A DNA stretch of 64,000 nt, from contig JADNRY010000113.1 in the NCBI GenBank assembly GCA_015501585.1, positions 62,001 through 126,000 on the forward strand. Reading direction: 5' to 3'. A model generated the notes under the pieces. It ran no database searches. It was not told the DNA's origin and saw nothing but the letters and a program-made list of their open reading frames with translations. Shown here piece after piece: positions 1-12,305 of the stretch. Source of the DNA: Rhodocollybia butyracea (Eukaryota; Basidiomycota; Agaricomycetes; Agaricales; Omphalotaceae). The stretch's first letter is position 1, and every line of letters begins with the position of its first letter. Position numbers and translations under genes: made by a program.

Positions 1-1464
1 GCTAAAACTGCTATGCCCCTTCCGTGACCAAACTAAGCCGTAGAATCCATAGCGAATATGCTGGGGTGCCGTAGAAATATTATAAGTTGCTGGAATACTT
101 CAATAGGCGAGAGGAGATAAGAGGAGATCGGGAGGGCGACAATTTGAAATGGTGTGTATCAGTGATGTTGAACGGCCGTAATCACCGAGCTGTATTCGAG
201 TTATTCGTATGCCGGTTTGTCGTTGTCCAGATTATGAGAGAAGGAAAGAGAAAAGAGAGAATATGGAGGTGGGAGTAAGAAAGGAAGAGAGGGAACGTGT
301 GAAAGGAACTGAAACGAATTGATAGTTTTCGATGTGTAAAGCGATTTGTAATATATATGTATGTAAGTATAATGTACTGGTAAACGGCGTATAAGGATGT
401 GTAGCTACCGACGGGGCAGCTACCACTTCCACAACGGTACCTTTGGACAGTCTGTATTTATTCTGCGTAGAGTCCGGTTTACTTGCTAACTACGCTTACT
501 TTAGCTGTGTCCTTGATCGGGAAGACCTCTTTTGTGCCTCGTAGATTCGGAATGAGATTATACATAATTAGTACTCGGTCGTGGTCTTCGCTGGGGAGTT
601 TTCCTCCTGGATCTTCGGCTCTTCCTCTAATCGTTCTTTGTGTTCTATACTTCTATACTTTGTATCTCATGTCTAGTGATAGAACGTCCAACGAGCTCAT
701 TTTTCATTAACCTTCAATATTGGCCGTAATCCGTTTTGATTGTTTCTGAGATAAGCTAGGATCCTACGCCCTATAGGCGCCCATTCAATTTCTCCATCGA
801 GTCCCCACCCACCCTCATCATAATATTTCAGCGTTCAACCGCCGGCTCCACTTTCTGAGACTGCGCGTGCGTTCATTACCCACCCGGGCTAAAGCCCCCC
901 AATCATACTTTTCTAGTATTGGACATTCTATAGTACTACTTCTATTTCTTACTCTACTCTACTCAGCTCGTTAGCTCAGTCTTCGGACTTATCTAGTGCA
1001 CTGGGAGCTCAGATGACTGAAAGGTTAACGGAATGTGAGTATACTAGATCTGACATGGAGGTTCTCGAATGCATAGAAGGTATATATCACCCAACAGATC
1101 GGTACCTATTCTTTATTAATCTAACCACAAAATTTCAGTACTTTCTAGTGTCATCTCTGTTGCAGCACGGGTATGCAAGAGGACGAAGATCGAGCCTCTA
1201 AAAGAGTATGAGTTGTGGGGTGATACTCTGAGACGACGAAAGACGACGAAGATTGTAAATGGATATGTAGGATTAAATTATTTATGTTATACCAGAGTGG
1301 GTAAAAGGTAAGTAAAAGGGCCGAACAGCCAAAATCCAACAACCTGGTGCCCTGTATCACCTGGTCGGGTTCTGGTCCAAAGTTTAACTTAAATTGACAT
1401 AAAAACATTAGTGCATTGCTCGAACCCTCATCGCTTAAGTTTCCCCCCTTCGGTCTACAACCAT
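1..1464. other. No gene recognised (left edge)
   Basis: Only short ORFs that overlap each other on both strands; none has domain features or plausible splice structure. AT-rich and CT-rich stretches look like untranslated or intergenic sequence. The last part (about 1200-1464) probably includes the promoter and leader of the gene starting at 1465. Confidence 0.5.
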
Positions 1465-2195
1465 ATGGCACCCGAACATTCTCCTCTGTACAAATCCATT
1501 GCTGAACAGCTATCGGCATATATTGACAAGGCTGTCACAGAACCAATGGAGCACTGGAGACCCCCTTGGACCGGGAGACACCATGAGCTTCCTATGGAGG
1601 TCTTGTATGACTACGACATGCTATTTCCTCTGCCTACTGGCCTAGAAGACATCATTGGTGTAGCTGAAGCATCGGAAGAGCAGAAATCTACTCTTCAAGG
1701 AGTTTTGTGCGATATGTTGGGCGGGCGGCTGGGGTGTGTTGAATTTCACTATGTGATACTGCTGCACGTTCTGATCGAGAGTCTTTTAGCGTCAGAAACC
1801 CTCCCTATTTCATTCAAGAGCTTCGTCTTGCCTACCGTTCGAATGCACATAATTCACCTTGGACCTGGGATATTAGGAACCCAACTCCATTTGTCTCCAA
1901 TTATGTTGTTCTCGCCCGCGCGGAAGGAGTTCTCAAGTCCCACAGACAGAATCCTCGCGCTCCAATCAACCGGGAACTTGACGTCAGCAGTCCCTTCAGT
2001 TATTTGCCAAGTAGTAATCCTCCGAGAACTGTTCCTGTAAGTCCGTCTCCTTCGTATGAGCTTGGACCTCACTTGTCTCGCTGTAATAGGAAAAACGTCT
2101 CCCGGATTACATTGGGAGTAAAGTTCACGCCAGACTCGTCGATGTCAAGTCCCGATGTAGGTCAATTGCTTAAAACAAACCTGATTGTGCCCTGA
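1465..2195 (+). CDS. Hypothetical protein, two-exon model
   Basis: Not recognised. The ATG at 1465 sits in a good context (ccatATGGC) and opens an acidic, helical-looking segment (MAPEHSPLYKSIAEQL...). The same frame stays open to 2040, but its composition stops looking protein-like after about 1735. A GT...AG intron from about 1733 (gtgtgttga) to about 1821 (attcaag) would join the first exon to another frame that continues through a Pro/Ser-rich stretch (YLPSSNPPRTVPVSPSPS) to a TGA at 2193-2195. The product would be about 210 residues, with no signal peptide or membrane helix. The alternative is the single unspliced ORF ending at 2040. Confidence 0.4.
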
Positions 2196-3317
2196 AGTGA
2201 ACATTTCGCAGTGGATGCAGTCGGATTAGGACATCTGCTTGGTCTTGTGCAGCCATCCTAAATGTAACTTGAAGAAGACTGAGTCACTGAGAGGACTGCA
2301 GATATCTGTTTGAACTCTACCCTGGAAAACCTGGGCTTAGCATAAAATCGCTTCATCGACCGTACAATATGGGATTATTCCACTTCCTGTTCCTCCTCCC
2401 TTTATGAAGTTTTGACGAGTTGAAATTTCGACTCGGTTCGGATTTTACCACGTGGCGGTTAGAAGTGTGAGTTAGCGCCCACTGTTGGCCCACTGCCACT
2501 TCTACGAGTACTATGATCATGACCACGGCTCTAGCAAGTCGTCCGCAGACTCTTGTTGTAATGTTGTGTCAGAAATAATAGGATGTAGATGGGAGAAGAT
2601 CTCCCCCGCTTCAAGTGCTTCTTGGCTAGCTTGAGTCTCGACTTCCCAGTGAGAGCCAGCCAGTGGGTAGGGCTTTGAAACTGAATTTATCAAGTTGTAC
2701 AGCTAACACAACCGAGCTGGGGTCGAGTAAAGGGGCTGCTGATGGAGTATGAGAAGGAGCTGTTGATCCGGGTGGTGAGGAATTTTTTTTTTCATTATTG
2801 TCCGCTCCTCATCTATTCTCCCTTTTCCGTACGATATTCCTTAGGACTTGATCGATGATCAGCTTGGACCCTTCACGACTATGCTCGAGACTAGAGTGTA
2901 CTCGCCGCTGCCACTATTATGCAGTCGGTGTTATCGTTGGCCATGACATTCTCCGCCTTTTTGTCGCTAGCATTGTTCCCGGGGCAGGTGTAGGATCCAT
3001 GGGATTGCTTAGAGCCAAGAGCCAATATCCAAGTATATAATCTTGGGTCCTATGGCAACTTTCTCGTTCACATAGTACAAGCCCTCCTCCCCTTTCCCCA
3101 ATCACTGATTGTACACCTGAGGTATTTCCTCTCTCTTCGTGGAGCTCACCGTACAAACTTTTCGTGCTGCCCGTGTGTTTGGGTGAGATCTGTAGCTGGA
3201 GTAGCAGGTAGACGTACCGACCTTTGTACATAATAGAAGCTGATAGAATCAGTGAGTGATTGGACAGTTGATAGGCCATCGAAACTTCTTCCTTTTTTCT
3301 ACCTTTTCTTTATCAAT
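2196..3317. other. Intergenic, no gene recognised
   Basis: Contains a T run near 2790 and pyrimidine-rich sequence before 3318 that fits the promoter of the next gene. The ORFs at 2855-3279 on both strands overlap each other and show no domain features. Confidence 0.5.
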
Positions 3318-4816
3318 ATGTCCACCAGGCCAGAGCCCGCATACCTTCAGATTCGACTAGCCGTCCTCATTCACGATTGGAGGCGCACTCAAATCGCTGA
3401 AAAAACACTGTCGCTCGAGGAATGGGCCAAGACTTTTGCTCTTCTCAAGGTGAAAAAAAACAGCCGTTTCAAAATTTGCCGCGCTAACCATTGCCCATAT
3501 TACAGGCAAAGTACCTCCGAATTATCAAGATATTGCTCAAGAATGAGAGGTCGTTTATCGATACGGACAACAACGCAAAAAATGCCTTGGAAGCAGGAGA
3601 CGCGTTCGTTCTTGCTCATTCAACAGTAGGATGGGAAGGAGACTGGGTAGATCCGCGATGGAAACAGGCTGCTGCTGACCGATTGAAAGAACAACGACTC
3701 TGCATGGAAAGGGAACAGAAATTTCACGCTGAACTCGACGCGGTCCTTGGTCTCGATTTTGACAGCTTCAAGTTTGATTACACGTCTGGTAAGTGCAGTA
3801 TGGCTCTTTATAAGTATAAGGATCTAGTGTAACTATCCTTCAAGATGATTTTGTACTTTCAACTGTTACCGACCCCCCGCTCTCGAACACTCCTTTTGCT
3901 ACGCCACCTGCTAATGCGCGCAAGCGTAAACTGGTAGAAGATTGTACAGGCTCTCAGGAGTTGAAACGTGTTCGGCCATCGCATCCTCCCACCTTCGACT
4001 CTTCCTGCCTCCCCAATCAAGCTCTTGTGAGTCGTATCCCATTCCGTTAATCATTAGAGCCCAACTTCTAACAGCTGATGCCATTTTTAACACGCGACAT
4101 CTCAGTGCAATATCACAAGTCCGGCCGTTCAAAATTCTCATCTTCAACTCGCGCAATCTCATTGTGAGGCGTTGTCGCCAACACCACCAGATTTTCAAGA
4201 ACCTCAATCGTCACAATCTTACTGCGAAACGCCGATGCCGACACCAGCTCCGAATTTCCAGGAATCTTATTCTCAACTCCCGTCATCTCCCTTTGGGACG
4301 GACACGCAGACCCTAGCTACGAATTTTCAACATTCTCATTTTCAATTTTCCAAATCTCGCAGCGAAACGCCGGCTCCGACACCAAGTCCAGATCTCACGG
4401 AATCTCATTCTCAGACGACCCCATCTCACTGTGAAACGGTGATGGAACCACCAATTCCGGATCTCCAGGATTCTCGTTCTCAGCTCACTCCATCGCGCCG
4501 CGAGACGCCGACGCCGACACCAAGTCCACAGCAGGCTCATTCACAACTTTCGCCATTTTGTACGCTATCGCCGGCTCCAGAATCCCCAGATTCCCATTCT
4601 CAATATCAATCCTCGCCAGCTCGCTGCGAAACGCCGGCGCCATCCGATTCAAACCTCACCTTTTCGTCCTGTGAGACGCTACCAATGCGGACATTAACTC
4701 CAGCTTTTGGGGATGATCACTTCCTACTCGATGTCCTGCCTGAATCATACCCTTATGGCACGCCGACGCCAGTCTGCGATTTCCAACTCGCGCCGTCGCC
4801 CCCTGTGAGACGCTGA
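3318..4816 (+). CDS. Hypothetical protein with bipartite NLS and Pro/Ser/Glu tail repeats
   Basis: Four exons can be read: 3318-3449, 3506-3788, 3845-4026 and 4106-4816, joined by GT-AG introns of 56, 56 and 79 nt that all keep frame. The N-terminal ~140 residues are charged and helical (MSTRPEPAYLQIRLAVLIHD..., WEGDWVDPRWKQAAADRLKE). Exon 3 carries a bipartite basic signal (KRK ... KR), suggesting a nuclear protein. Exon 4 is a run of degenerate ~25-residue repeats built around SxCETPxPTPxPDFQESxSQ. The repeat pattern continues past the stop at 4814-4816 in another frame (to about 4930), the switch lying in a C5 tract at 4799-4803. The true C-terminus may therefore be longer, possibly to 5115. 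No known family recognised. Confidence 0.6.
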
Positions 4817-5600
4817 CGCTACCGATTTCGGATTTAGAGGATTCCCCCTTTAAATTCGATGACCAGACTGATTCATACCAGTACGAGACGCCGATGTCAA
4901 AACCACGTCGACGTTCGGATTTCTCCCTTCTAAAATCAAGCCTGAATGGTCTATACACCTTCTTACTGGCCTGTTCTAAGCTGGCTTCTTCATTCATTCG
5001 TACTTGTTCTGGCTTTACATGCACGTTCAGTTCAGTTTTCTTGTTGCTCATTCTTCAATTTCTTGTACTCGTCTCAGCCCACAAAGTGTATCATTTGATA
5101 ATTGCTATGTTGTAAGGCCTCAGGAATAGAGGCATTAGTCTTTACGTCTGGCCATGTGTGCTCTTCGTGAGCTTTAAGCTTTCATCACAGCGCACACGAT
5201 ACTATCGGCAAATCAGGGCGTTACGGTTTACAGTGGAGCAAGCGCCGGGTCACGCCACACTATTTTTCACCTAGCACTAACGTTCTGCTTCCATCTCCCA
5301 TCTCCCTGCCACTCGTTATCCTCTCAACGCGTTTAACGCGTATTCTTGTGAGGTCTAGATCCTGTATACACATCTAGAGAAGCGTGATGCTGATCTTCTG
5401 GACAGCTTGGATATCGGAAGAAGCTTAAGCTCCTGCCTTACATACCTCAGTAACGCGTGTTTTAGTGAGCGCTGAGTCTCGAACAAAGAACGATGCTGAT
5501 GCTTGGAGACTAGCTGAGAACCCGAAAGAACCATTACCTCAGACCACCAGCAACGTTCTAGAAACTTGGATTCGCTGGCTATCCGTTTCGTTCGCCAGCC
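4817..5600. other. Possible frame-shifted 3' end of previous gene, then promoter
   Basis: From 4804 a second frame continues the upstream repeat (CETLTLPISDLEDS...) and runs open to 5115, ending in a hydrophobic stretch that may be chance. 5116-5600 has no gene; it is the likely promoter and leader of the gene starting at 5601. Confidence 0.45.
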
Positions 5601-6686
5601 ATGTCGACTGTAGGCAACAACCGTAGCACTACGAATCCGAATCGACGGTCAACGTCCTCTATCCCAATGCCAAATCTGTCCTCGAATGCAGCCTTGGCAA
5701 AAAGCACTTCGGCTCGAAGACTTTCGGTGCCAATAACTTCCGCCTCTAATTCTACCTCCACTTCCAATTCCACCTCAACATCGACATCGACATCGAATAA
5801 ACTGACGGCAAACAATCTTAAAACGCTCAACAACACCAGCAGCTCACTCAGACCACGCGCAACGCCGTCAGTTATTTCCAGTCGTCGGTCTGTAGCTGGC
5901 GCTGGTACGCGACCACAGGAAAAGCCTCAGTCAGTAAACGCCAGTGCAAATGCAAATTTTCCCAGCATAAGCAACGAAATGTCCACCCACTCGGCATCTA
6001 CCACAACTCCAACAAAATCGAAACCTCGCTCACGTGTGACTTCTTCCGTGTCGATATCGACTTCTGGTTCACCAGCGCGCACACGTGTTTTGTCGATGCC
6101 AGGTACTCCAGCAGCCGCGAAATCACCCGGAATCAGCTTGACGTCGCCTTCTCCGCTGCCCATGCCCGCGATGACACCGAAGCAGAAAGAAACCACTGCT
6201 CTTGCTCAACGTACGCCCCAGCGCTCAGTCTCAGCTTCACACAGTACCCCGACGAAAAGGTCCCCAGCCGCAGCCCGATCTCTGTCAGACTCGTTCCAGC
6301 TCGTCGCCAAAGCCTCACCCGCCAGTGTTTTCTCACCAGAAAACCCCGTCCGTTCATCCACCGTCCCGTCCCTGTGGGGCGACGAATCCCAGGAATTCGA
6401 ATTCGACGCCGTTGATTTATCCGCTTCAATGGACCTGGACATGATCACCGAAGAGGATTTCAATGACAATTCGTCGACCCTCCTCGGCTCCGCCTCTGAC
6501 CTTGTGCCTCTCCTTAACCAAGTAAACGCCGTTCATACGCGTAAAATGACTTCATATAAACGACTGTTGGAGCGCGCGCAGCATAATAGTGCTGCTCAGC
6601 TACACGCATTGCAGGCAGAGGTGAGAATGTTAAGGGAGCAATTGAACAATGGTGGTGGAGGAGTGGAGCTCAAGGGAGGAGAATGA
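5601..6686 (+). CDS. Ser/Thr-rich N-terminal part of the F-box/WD40 protein
   Basis: A 361-residue ORF, very rich in Ser, Thr, Pro and Ala (low complexity, probably disordered), with an acidic stretch and then a C-terminal heptad-like helix ([21 protein letters not shown]...). It ends at a TGA that overlaps the ATG at 6683, which is unusual for two separate nuclear genes. Reading one extra base in the G-rich stretch 6651-6662 would join this ORF to the next frame ([11 protein letters not shown]...). I therefore think it is the N-terminal third of one long protein running to 9822, not an independent gene. A stand-alone gene is the alternative. Confidence 0.6.
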   Translation: MSTVGNNRSTTNPNRRSTSSIPMPNLSSNAALAKSTSARRLSVPITSASNSTSTSNSTSTSTSTSNKLTANNLKTLNNTSSSLRPRATPSVISSRRSVAGAGTRPQEKPQSVNASANANFPSISNEMSTHSASTTTPTKSKPRSRVTSSVSISTSGSPARTRVLSMPGTPAAAKSPGISLTSPSPLPMPAMTPKQKETTALAQRTPQRSVSASHSTPTKRSPAAARSLSDSFQLVAKASPASVFSPENPVRSSTVPSLWGDESQEFEFDAVDLSASMDLDMITEEDFNDNSSTLLGSASDLVPLLNQVNAVHTRKMTSYKRLLERAQHNSAAQLHALQAEVRMLREQLNNGGGGVELKGGE

Positions 6687-9600
6687 TTGGGAACAGAGCG
6701 GGAGACGATGCTCTGGATGAGCTTCTCGAAAGCGGCTATTTGTGTAGTAATTGTGGCGGATCTGGAGCCAAAGGCAAACGGAGGTATTGGGCGGGATGGA
6801 GAGGGTTTGAATCGGATGACGACGACGACGATCAACTCGAGGACACCGACGGAGGTGAACTTGTCGCTGCATTACGCGGACTCGGCCGAGACGCTTCTGG
6901 AAAGTATATTTTCGATGAAAAACGCGTCCGGAGAGTAGTCAAAAGAATGGGAAGAGAAGCTCGTGGACGATTGATCGGTATCATTCTCGATGCCTCCCAC
7001 CCAGGCGACACATCTCTCCAGCTCCTACTTCTTCAAAAATACCTCAAATCAAGCTACGACATTCTCTCCAACCTCTCTCCTCCCCTTGCCCTCCGCGTTC
7101 TAATTCACATACCTGTAACAGAGGTTGTCCTCCGTCTCTCCCTCGTATCCAAGAAATGGCATGCAGTTACTCATGGCTACACCTACTGGCGCTATCAATG
7201 CTATCATATTACACGAACTGACCCGTGCCAATCCAGCCTCCTTTACCAATTTCGAAGGGAGGGCTAGGTGACGCAGGCTGGTTTCCGTTATACAAAAGTC
7301 TCCATCATCTCCAAAAGAATCTCAAAGAAGGACTCGCGCAGAGCGTGTTGTTCTTGGAAGGTCACACGAATCATGTTACGAGTCTGATGTTGAGGGGCGG
7401 AGGTTGATTAGTGGGAGCTATGATGAGAGTATTCGGTTTTGGGAGTTGCCGGAGAGGGGCGTCGGCGTCGGGATGTCAAGGCGGCGATGGAGAATGAGGT
7501 TAGGAGCGGACTTGGTGGGACGGGGAACGGGGAGGGAGCGAAGGAGGTGTTGAAGAGCGCAGAATGCAAGAAGGTTTTAAAGGTTGGGAAGGTGGTTAGT
7601 TGTGTGGATTGGTTGATCGAGGAAGGTACTCTTGCTCCCCCGTTCTTCGTTTTGGCCTAATGTGTTACTAATTACCACTCGTCTCCTACAGAGGTATTTG
7701 TCGTCGGATTCCACGACGTCGGCAGGGTCCACCTGTTCTCTTCCCTTACCTACACTCCGCTCCAACAACTCGCGGGGCATCTCAATGGGATTCGAGCGGT
7801 TGCACTGAGTTCGAAGAATTTGATTTCAGCAGGTGGGTTGTTGTTCCACTTCCTGGCATTCTTCCTGTATCCCGCTGTTATTCATCTGTCCCTCTCGCTC
7901 TTCTTTCTTTGTTCCCTTATTCTTTTACTCACCTCCCACATGTATAGGCGCAGACAAAGCTCTCGTATGCTGGGACTGGCGCGCTGGAACCAAGATTGTC
8001 CGGTTCGGACAACAGACGACTGTTAATATTGGTGTTCAGCTTATTGCAGGTCAGACGAAAGAGGAGGGAGAGAGGGTGGTTAGTGTCACAATTGATGGAG
8101 TTGTGAGGGTTTTCAGTATTCGTGAGTTGCTTCATCTAAATTTTCGCGTTCTTCAAGATGATTTACTCATTATTCTCATTTTTTTTACTCTCAGAGCGAA
8201 GAGAAATGATTTCTCAATTCAAACTCTCTGAGCTTGGAGGGCAGATCCATTCCTAAGCGAGAAACTTTTCAATGTGGGTGCTGCCCCGAAAAATCAGTTG
8301 CAGTGGTTTGCTGCGAAAGGGTCGCAGATGACTGTAAGTAACTGCTTGCTTTTTGCTCTGTGTCTTTGGTTTTTGTTATTCCGGTTAATGTTGTCTTCCC
8401 ATTGATCTTATTTATACCAACTTGGTTGAAGCAGTACTGATCACTCGCTTCTCCGTATAGTGTGCAACGAAAAACGTCATTCTCCATCTTCAGTGGCAGG
8501 AAGACGGAGGGAATGGTGACGTCAAAGATATCCCTAACGGCAACAATACCACCACCACCACCACCGGAAAACCAGCGACCACAGAGAACTCTGTCAAATC
8601 ACCTACTGCCTCGAAACCGCCCACTCGATCCCCATCAGTCCTCTCTGTCGCTTCTAATATCAACACCAATAATACAAACCAAACCCCCACTCGTTCCCGT
8701 ACTTCATCGTCGTTCACTCGCACGGGCTCATCTCCGTCAATAGCTGGAGCTGGAGTCGGAACTCCGTCGAGGCGATCTTCATTGCTCGCCAATATCTCTA
8801 CCGGCCCTGGATCCCCTGCAGCTTCTACTTCTACTAGTGCTGGCGGGGCTGGTGGGGGTAGACTCAGTGTTAGCGGACGACGAACACCGTCTACTCCTCT
8901 CAGCCCCAATTCAAATTCGAATTCTCTTTCAGTTTCTCGGAATATCACTCCCACATCAGCGTCTACTCTCGGATTCGGTGGTCTCGGTGCCAGTACCGTC
9001 CGATTTGGTCAGCGTGCAGCGATACTCACCGCCCCGCCGAAACTCGTTGCGTTGGTGGAGACACCGGAGGTGGCGGTTGGTGCGGTCGATCCTAGGAAAA
9101 AGAGGGTTGTCACTGCTACAAGGTTTAGTTCGAGGGTCGGAGCTGATCGGAAGGTGGCTCCTAGTTTGATTCTATCTTCAGAGAAAATACTGATGTTACT
9201 GGTACAAAGATATTCATGTCGATTCATCAAGACAAACCTGTAAAGGAAAAGCGATCATCCTCCAACCGTGACCCAGACGACGGGGAAGACGATGGAGATG
9301 ACTCTGATTCTGATTTGCACCACATATTCTCCGAATCTCTGGAGGGAGATCATGAGAAATACATCCCATTCTCTGGCGTTGATATTGATACGAATTGTGT
9401 TCCTGTTACTGGGGCTTGGGCTGCGTTGGCTGATGCAGAGAGTATTCGTTCGAATGTTCATCCCAGCAACGGACCAAGTGGAAGTGGGAAGGTTAAAGGC
9501 TTGATTGGATCCCTCCCAGCAAAGTTCAATGGACTCGCGATGCCGGAAAAGAATCCCATGTCAATGCAGATGAGTCATGAGGAGGTTGTGGTAGGGTGTG

Positions 9601-9822
9601 CAGATGGCACTATATAGTGAGCAACAAGTCTACACGCATCTTTGACTTTGTTTCTAATGTTGTTACAACTCATCTAGTGTGATGAATTTCGTCGGGTATG
9701 AATACCAGAAACCCCGCCTCCGTAATGACCAGAAGATCTCGGAGGAAGATGAGTGCAATCGTGAAAACGGGGTCGAAGATTCGGACTCGAATGAGGGGTC
9801 GGACTTTCAAGGATCGCAGTAG
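6683..9822 (+). CDS. F-box and WD40-repeat protein, frame broken at several G/C runs
   Basis: Order of parts: a CxxC pair (LCSNCGG), an Asp run, an F-box ([29 protein letters not shown]), then WD repeats with recognisable blades ([81 protein letters not shown]), a Ser/Thr-rich linker and an acidic tail. F-box/WD40 proteins are substrate receptors of SCF ubiquitin ligases, so that role is inferred. Introns: 7626-7691, 7833-7947, 8122-8194, 8334-8460, 9154-9209, 9617-9677. Continuous reading needs one extra base at about 7222-7224, 7397-7400, 7456-7459 and 8236-8241, always in a C or G run. Everything else is well preserved, so sequencing error is more likely than a pseudogene. Stop TAG at 9820-9822. 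Confidence 0.75.
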
Positions 9823-10434
9823 GGCATAGGATTACTTAGTCATGTTTTTCTTTCTACTTTTTCACATTTCCCTCTCGTTTCAGTTATACGTATACCTTGA
9901 TTTCGGAGGTGGAGATGATGTGTGGGATATACTATCGATACCGTTCTTTGTTCTTCTATAATCTACCATACGCTCGTTTAGATTTGCAGATGATACTGAG
10001 CTTTAGCACTACTAATGTTTCCCACACAATATCTCCAAGTTTGCCGATAAAGTGGAGTGGCAGGCCCCAGAGTTGCATGCTGTGGAGATGGATTCCGGAA
10101 CATAGCACGTCGACCCGGCCAACTCATAAAAGATGAATTCAGCAGCAAGACTGCTACCTGTCCAAAACATGGACGATGGAAACGTATGCACCATGGGATT
10201 GGCAAAGTTCTCTCTACAAGCCGGTGAGATTGGAGCATCATTATTACTGGTAAAAGGAACTCATTCGTAGAGACAGATGATCCTTGGACGATGCATACAT
10301 CAATGAACACAGATCGTGGCACTACCTCAAATCTCCACTAGTAGAAGGGGTCATATCATCAACATATCATTCACTCAAGCACCCACATGGACTCTGGAGT
10401 ATAAGAAGTTTAACTACGCCATTACCGAGACCAT
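9823..10434. other. Intergenic, no gene recognised
   Basis: Holds the 3' end of the F-box gene and the promoter side of the next ORF. The minus-strand ORF at 9978-10322 has no recognisable features. Confidence 0.45.
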
Positions 10435-10869
10435 ATGACGAATTTCTTTTTTACAAAGGACAGCCCCAAAAGCACTGGTATCGTTGAAGAGGGACACGAT
10501 GCTGATAGCTCCTCATCCTACACAGTCGAAACTCCTTCGGGTATACTTCACAGAGAGATCACGACAATCTACAAAGGGCTCAACAAGGAGAAAGTCGGTT
10601 CTATAGAGACTCATAATTATCGTCACGACGTTGTGAACATGAGGGGAACAAACATTTCCCTGACTGCATCATTCGCTGGGACTTCCGGGTTCGTGACCGC
10701 GTTTCCCCCATCTGCTCTTCCATTCGAGGTTGTAAACGTGAATATTTCTAGGGTGTTAACCGCTTCCTATGGTCAAGCGTATAAATGGGCTTGGAGGCAA
10801 CCCGCAATCGAGGTGGGTCCAAATATTTTCGAACTTCTTCTCACGGGTATTATGTTTTCAAACCTATAA
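10435..10869 (+). CDS. DUF6593-like hypothetical protein
   Basis: 144-residue ORF. It begins with a short beta-like lead (TNFFFTKDSPKSTGIVEE), then YTVETPSGILHREITTIYK and a C-terminal SRVLTASYGQAYKWAWRQP. This order (short beta strands, a 'YxxETP' segment, then a 'GxxYKWxW' segment) resembles the DUF6593 domain common in agaricomycetes; this is pattern memory, not a search. The last ~20 residues after WRQPAIE look non-coding, and a GT-AG intron (about 10813-10876) would instead give a very short last exon. The usual C-terminal strands of the family appear to be missing, so the copy may be truncated. Function unknown. Confidence 0.45.
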   Translation: MTNFFFTKDSPKSTGIVEEGHDADSSSSYTVETPSGILHREITTIYKGLNKEKVGSIETHNYRHDVVNMRGTNISLTASFAGTSGFVTAFPPSALPFEVVNVNISRVLTASYGQAYKWAWRQPAIEVGPNIFELLLTGIMFSNL

Positions 10870-11371
10870 ACATCAGGAAACAGTAAAATGATGCGTATCC
10901 CTCACTGATGTGTCTGTACACTCCTGTACACTCCTGTACACCTCGTATCATATGTAGGGTTCCTTTCATAATGAATCAACTGTGTTTTATCTGATCATGA
11001 TTACACTTGAAGATTTGTGCAGCCAAAGCTCTGGCTCCAGGAGTTCAAGGCCATTTGAGGCTGATGCTGTAGAGTCTTACACTATTGAGGGACTGGAGCT
11101 ATAAAGAAGCGTAGATGTCTTCTATGACCAGTAGCTTGCAGGACTCATACCTGCCACGCGCTCGGCGCGATGGCCCACACTAGTCCTGCTAGAATCTTAA
11201 AGTGGCAAAAACAACGCCTGGTTGATTAGCGAGTATTTGAACCTACAGGTCACCTGTTGGGAGCTGGACTCATGTCATACAACTTAAGATGTTCTCTCTC
11301 ATTTCATTTCTTTTGGACTATTTCTATTTATTTTTGCATCTGGTACGACTATGTTCTGTATACTAATCAAA
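10870..11371. other. Intergenic with a short tandem repeat
   Basis: Contains three tandem copies of a unit reading about tgtacactcc at 10914-10945. No gene recognised. Confidence 0.5.
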
Positions 11372-11715
11372 TTCGGGAACCCAAGTTGCACAACTCAGGG
11401 TTAAGTTTTGGCGAGTTTGGGTTTGTCACATCAACTGATTGATGTGGTGAGAGACTGAGAGCCTGAAACAAGCATAAATTTTCTCATGATGATTCTTATG
11501 GTGCCCTATGAATTATTGAAAGATTACCACTAGGAAAAGCTTCCAAAAGGCTGCACCCCAATATATAAGTCCTCTCATACTTTTATGATTTTTATTCAAA
11601 AATGTTGATCCATTGAGTGCTGAAACAACCCGGAACTTCTTAACAGCCATCAAAGAACTTCGGCTGTGACAAAATCTGACACTTTTTCAGCAGTTGCGTA
11701 ACTCGGGTTCCCGAA
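11372..11715. repeat. Inverted-repeat element (MITE-like), 344 bp
   Basis: The two ends are inverted copies of about 24 bp: left ttcgggaacccaagttgcac, right the complement of ttcgggaacccgagttacgc, with three mismatches. The interior is AT-rich and non-coding. I could not identify a convincing target-site duplication, so the superfamily is open. Confidence 0.55.
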
Positions 11716-11883
11716 CAGGCCCTATAAGTCGTAGTATCACATTCTTTTATGTGAACTCCAAGTCAATGATGCAACAAATATGAAAGACGGCCCACATGTC
11801 CTGCTCTTGGCTTGGCTCTTGGTGTTGATTTTGCATAAACAGTTTGTAAGCTTTTTTCCACTTCAAATCAGGAAAAAGACATA

Positions 11884-12061
11884 TTTCCCAGGCTGCCCAG
11901 AGACACCCCCACAATCCTGGTCAACCTTAGGACATCTGGGATATCTGGGTTCCCCCAGGTCATCCCAGGTTGCCTACCTGGAGATCTTCTGGCTACCTGT
12001 ATTTCCTCAGGTTTTTTGAGGTTCCCTGGGATTAGGGGTTGTCTCTGGGGAGCCTGGGAAA
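11884..12061. mobile_element. Small fold-back MITE flanked by TA
   Basis: 178 bp with ~30-bp terminal inverted repeats (tttcccaggctgcccagaga / complement of tttcccaggctccccagaga). It is flanked by TA dinucleotides at 11882-11883 and 12062-12063, as expected for Tc1/mariner-type MITEs. The interior is also partly palindromic (ccccaggtcatcccaggttgcctacctgg). Non-coding. Confidence 0.55.
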
Positions 12062-12305
12062 TAGGGTGTTATTCCAGATAAGTTACTGAAGTCCGCCATT
12101 ATTAGGCTGGCTAAGACTTCATGACTCATGATGTCTCTTGGCAATACAATGAGTTGCAGAAACTGCAACTCCACTCTCATCCCCAGTCAATCTCATGATC
12201 ATGATCGGCTACAGCCTACCATTTGAAATTTTGATAGACCAGACTCCAAAGGCAGTTCGATCGGTGCTACAGGCAATTATAAGTAGCATGACCTTGAGTT
12301 AATGC

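Noticed and set aside
5601..9822. F-box/WD40 gene as a true pseudogene
   Set aside because: Only one-base gaps in G/C runs, no premature stop otherwise, and all splice sites kept; the same error type hits the essential MRD1 gene.
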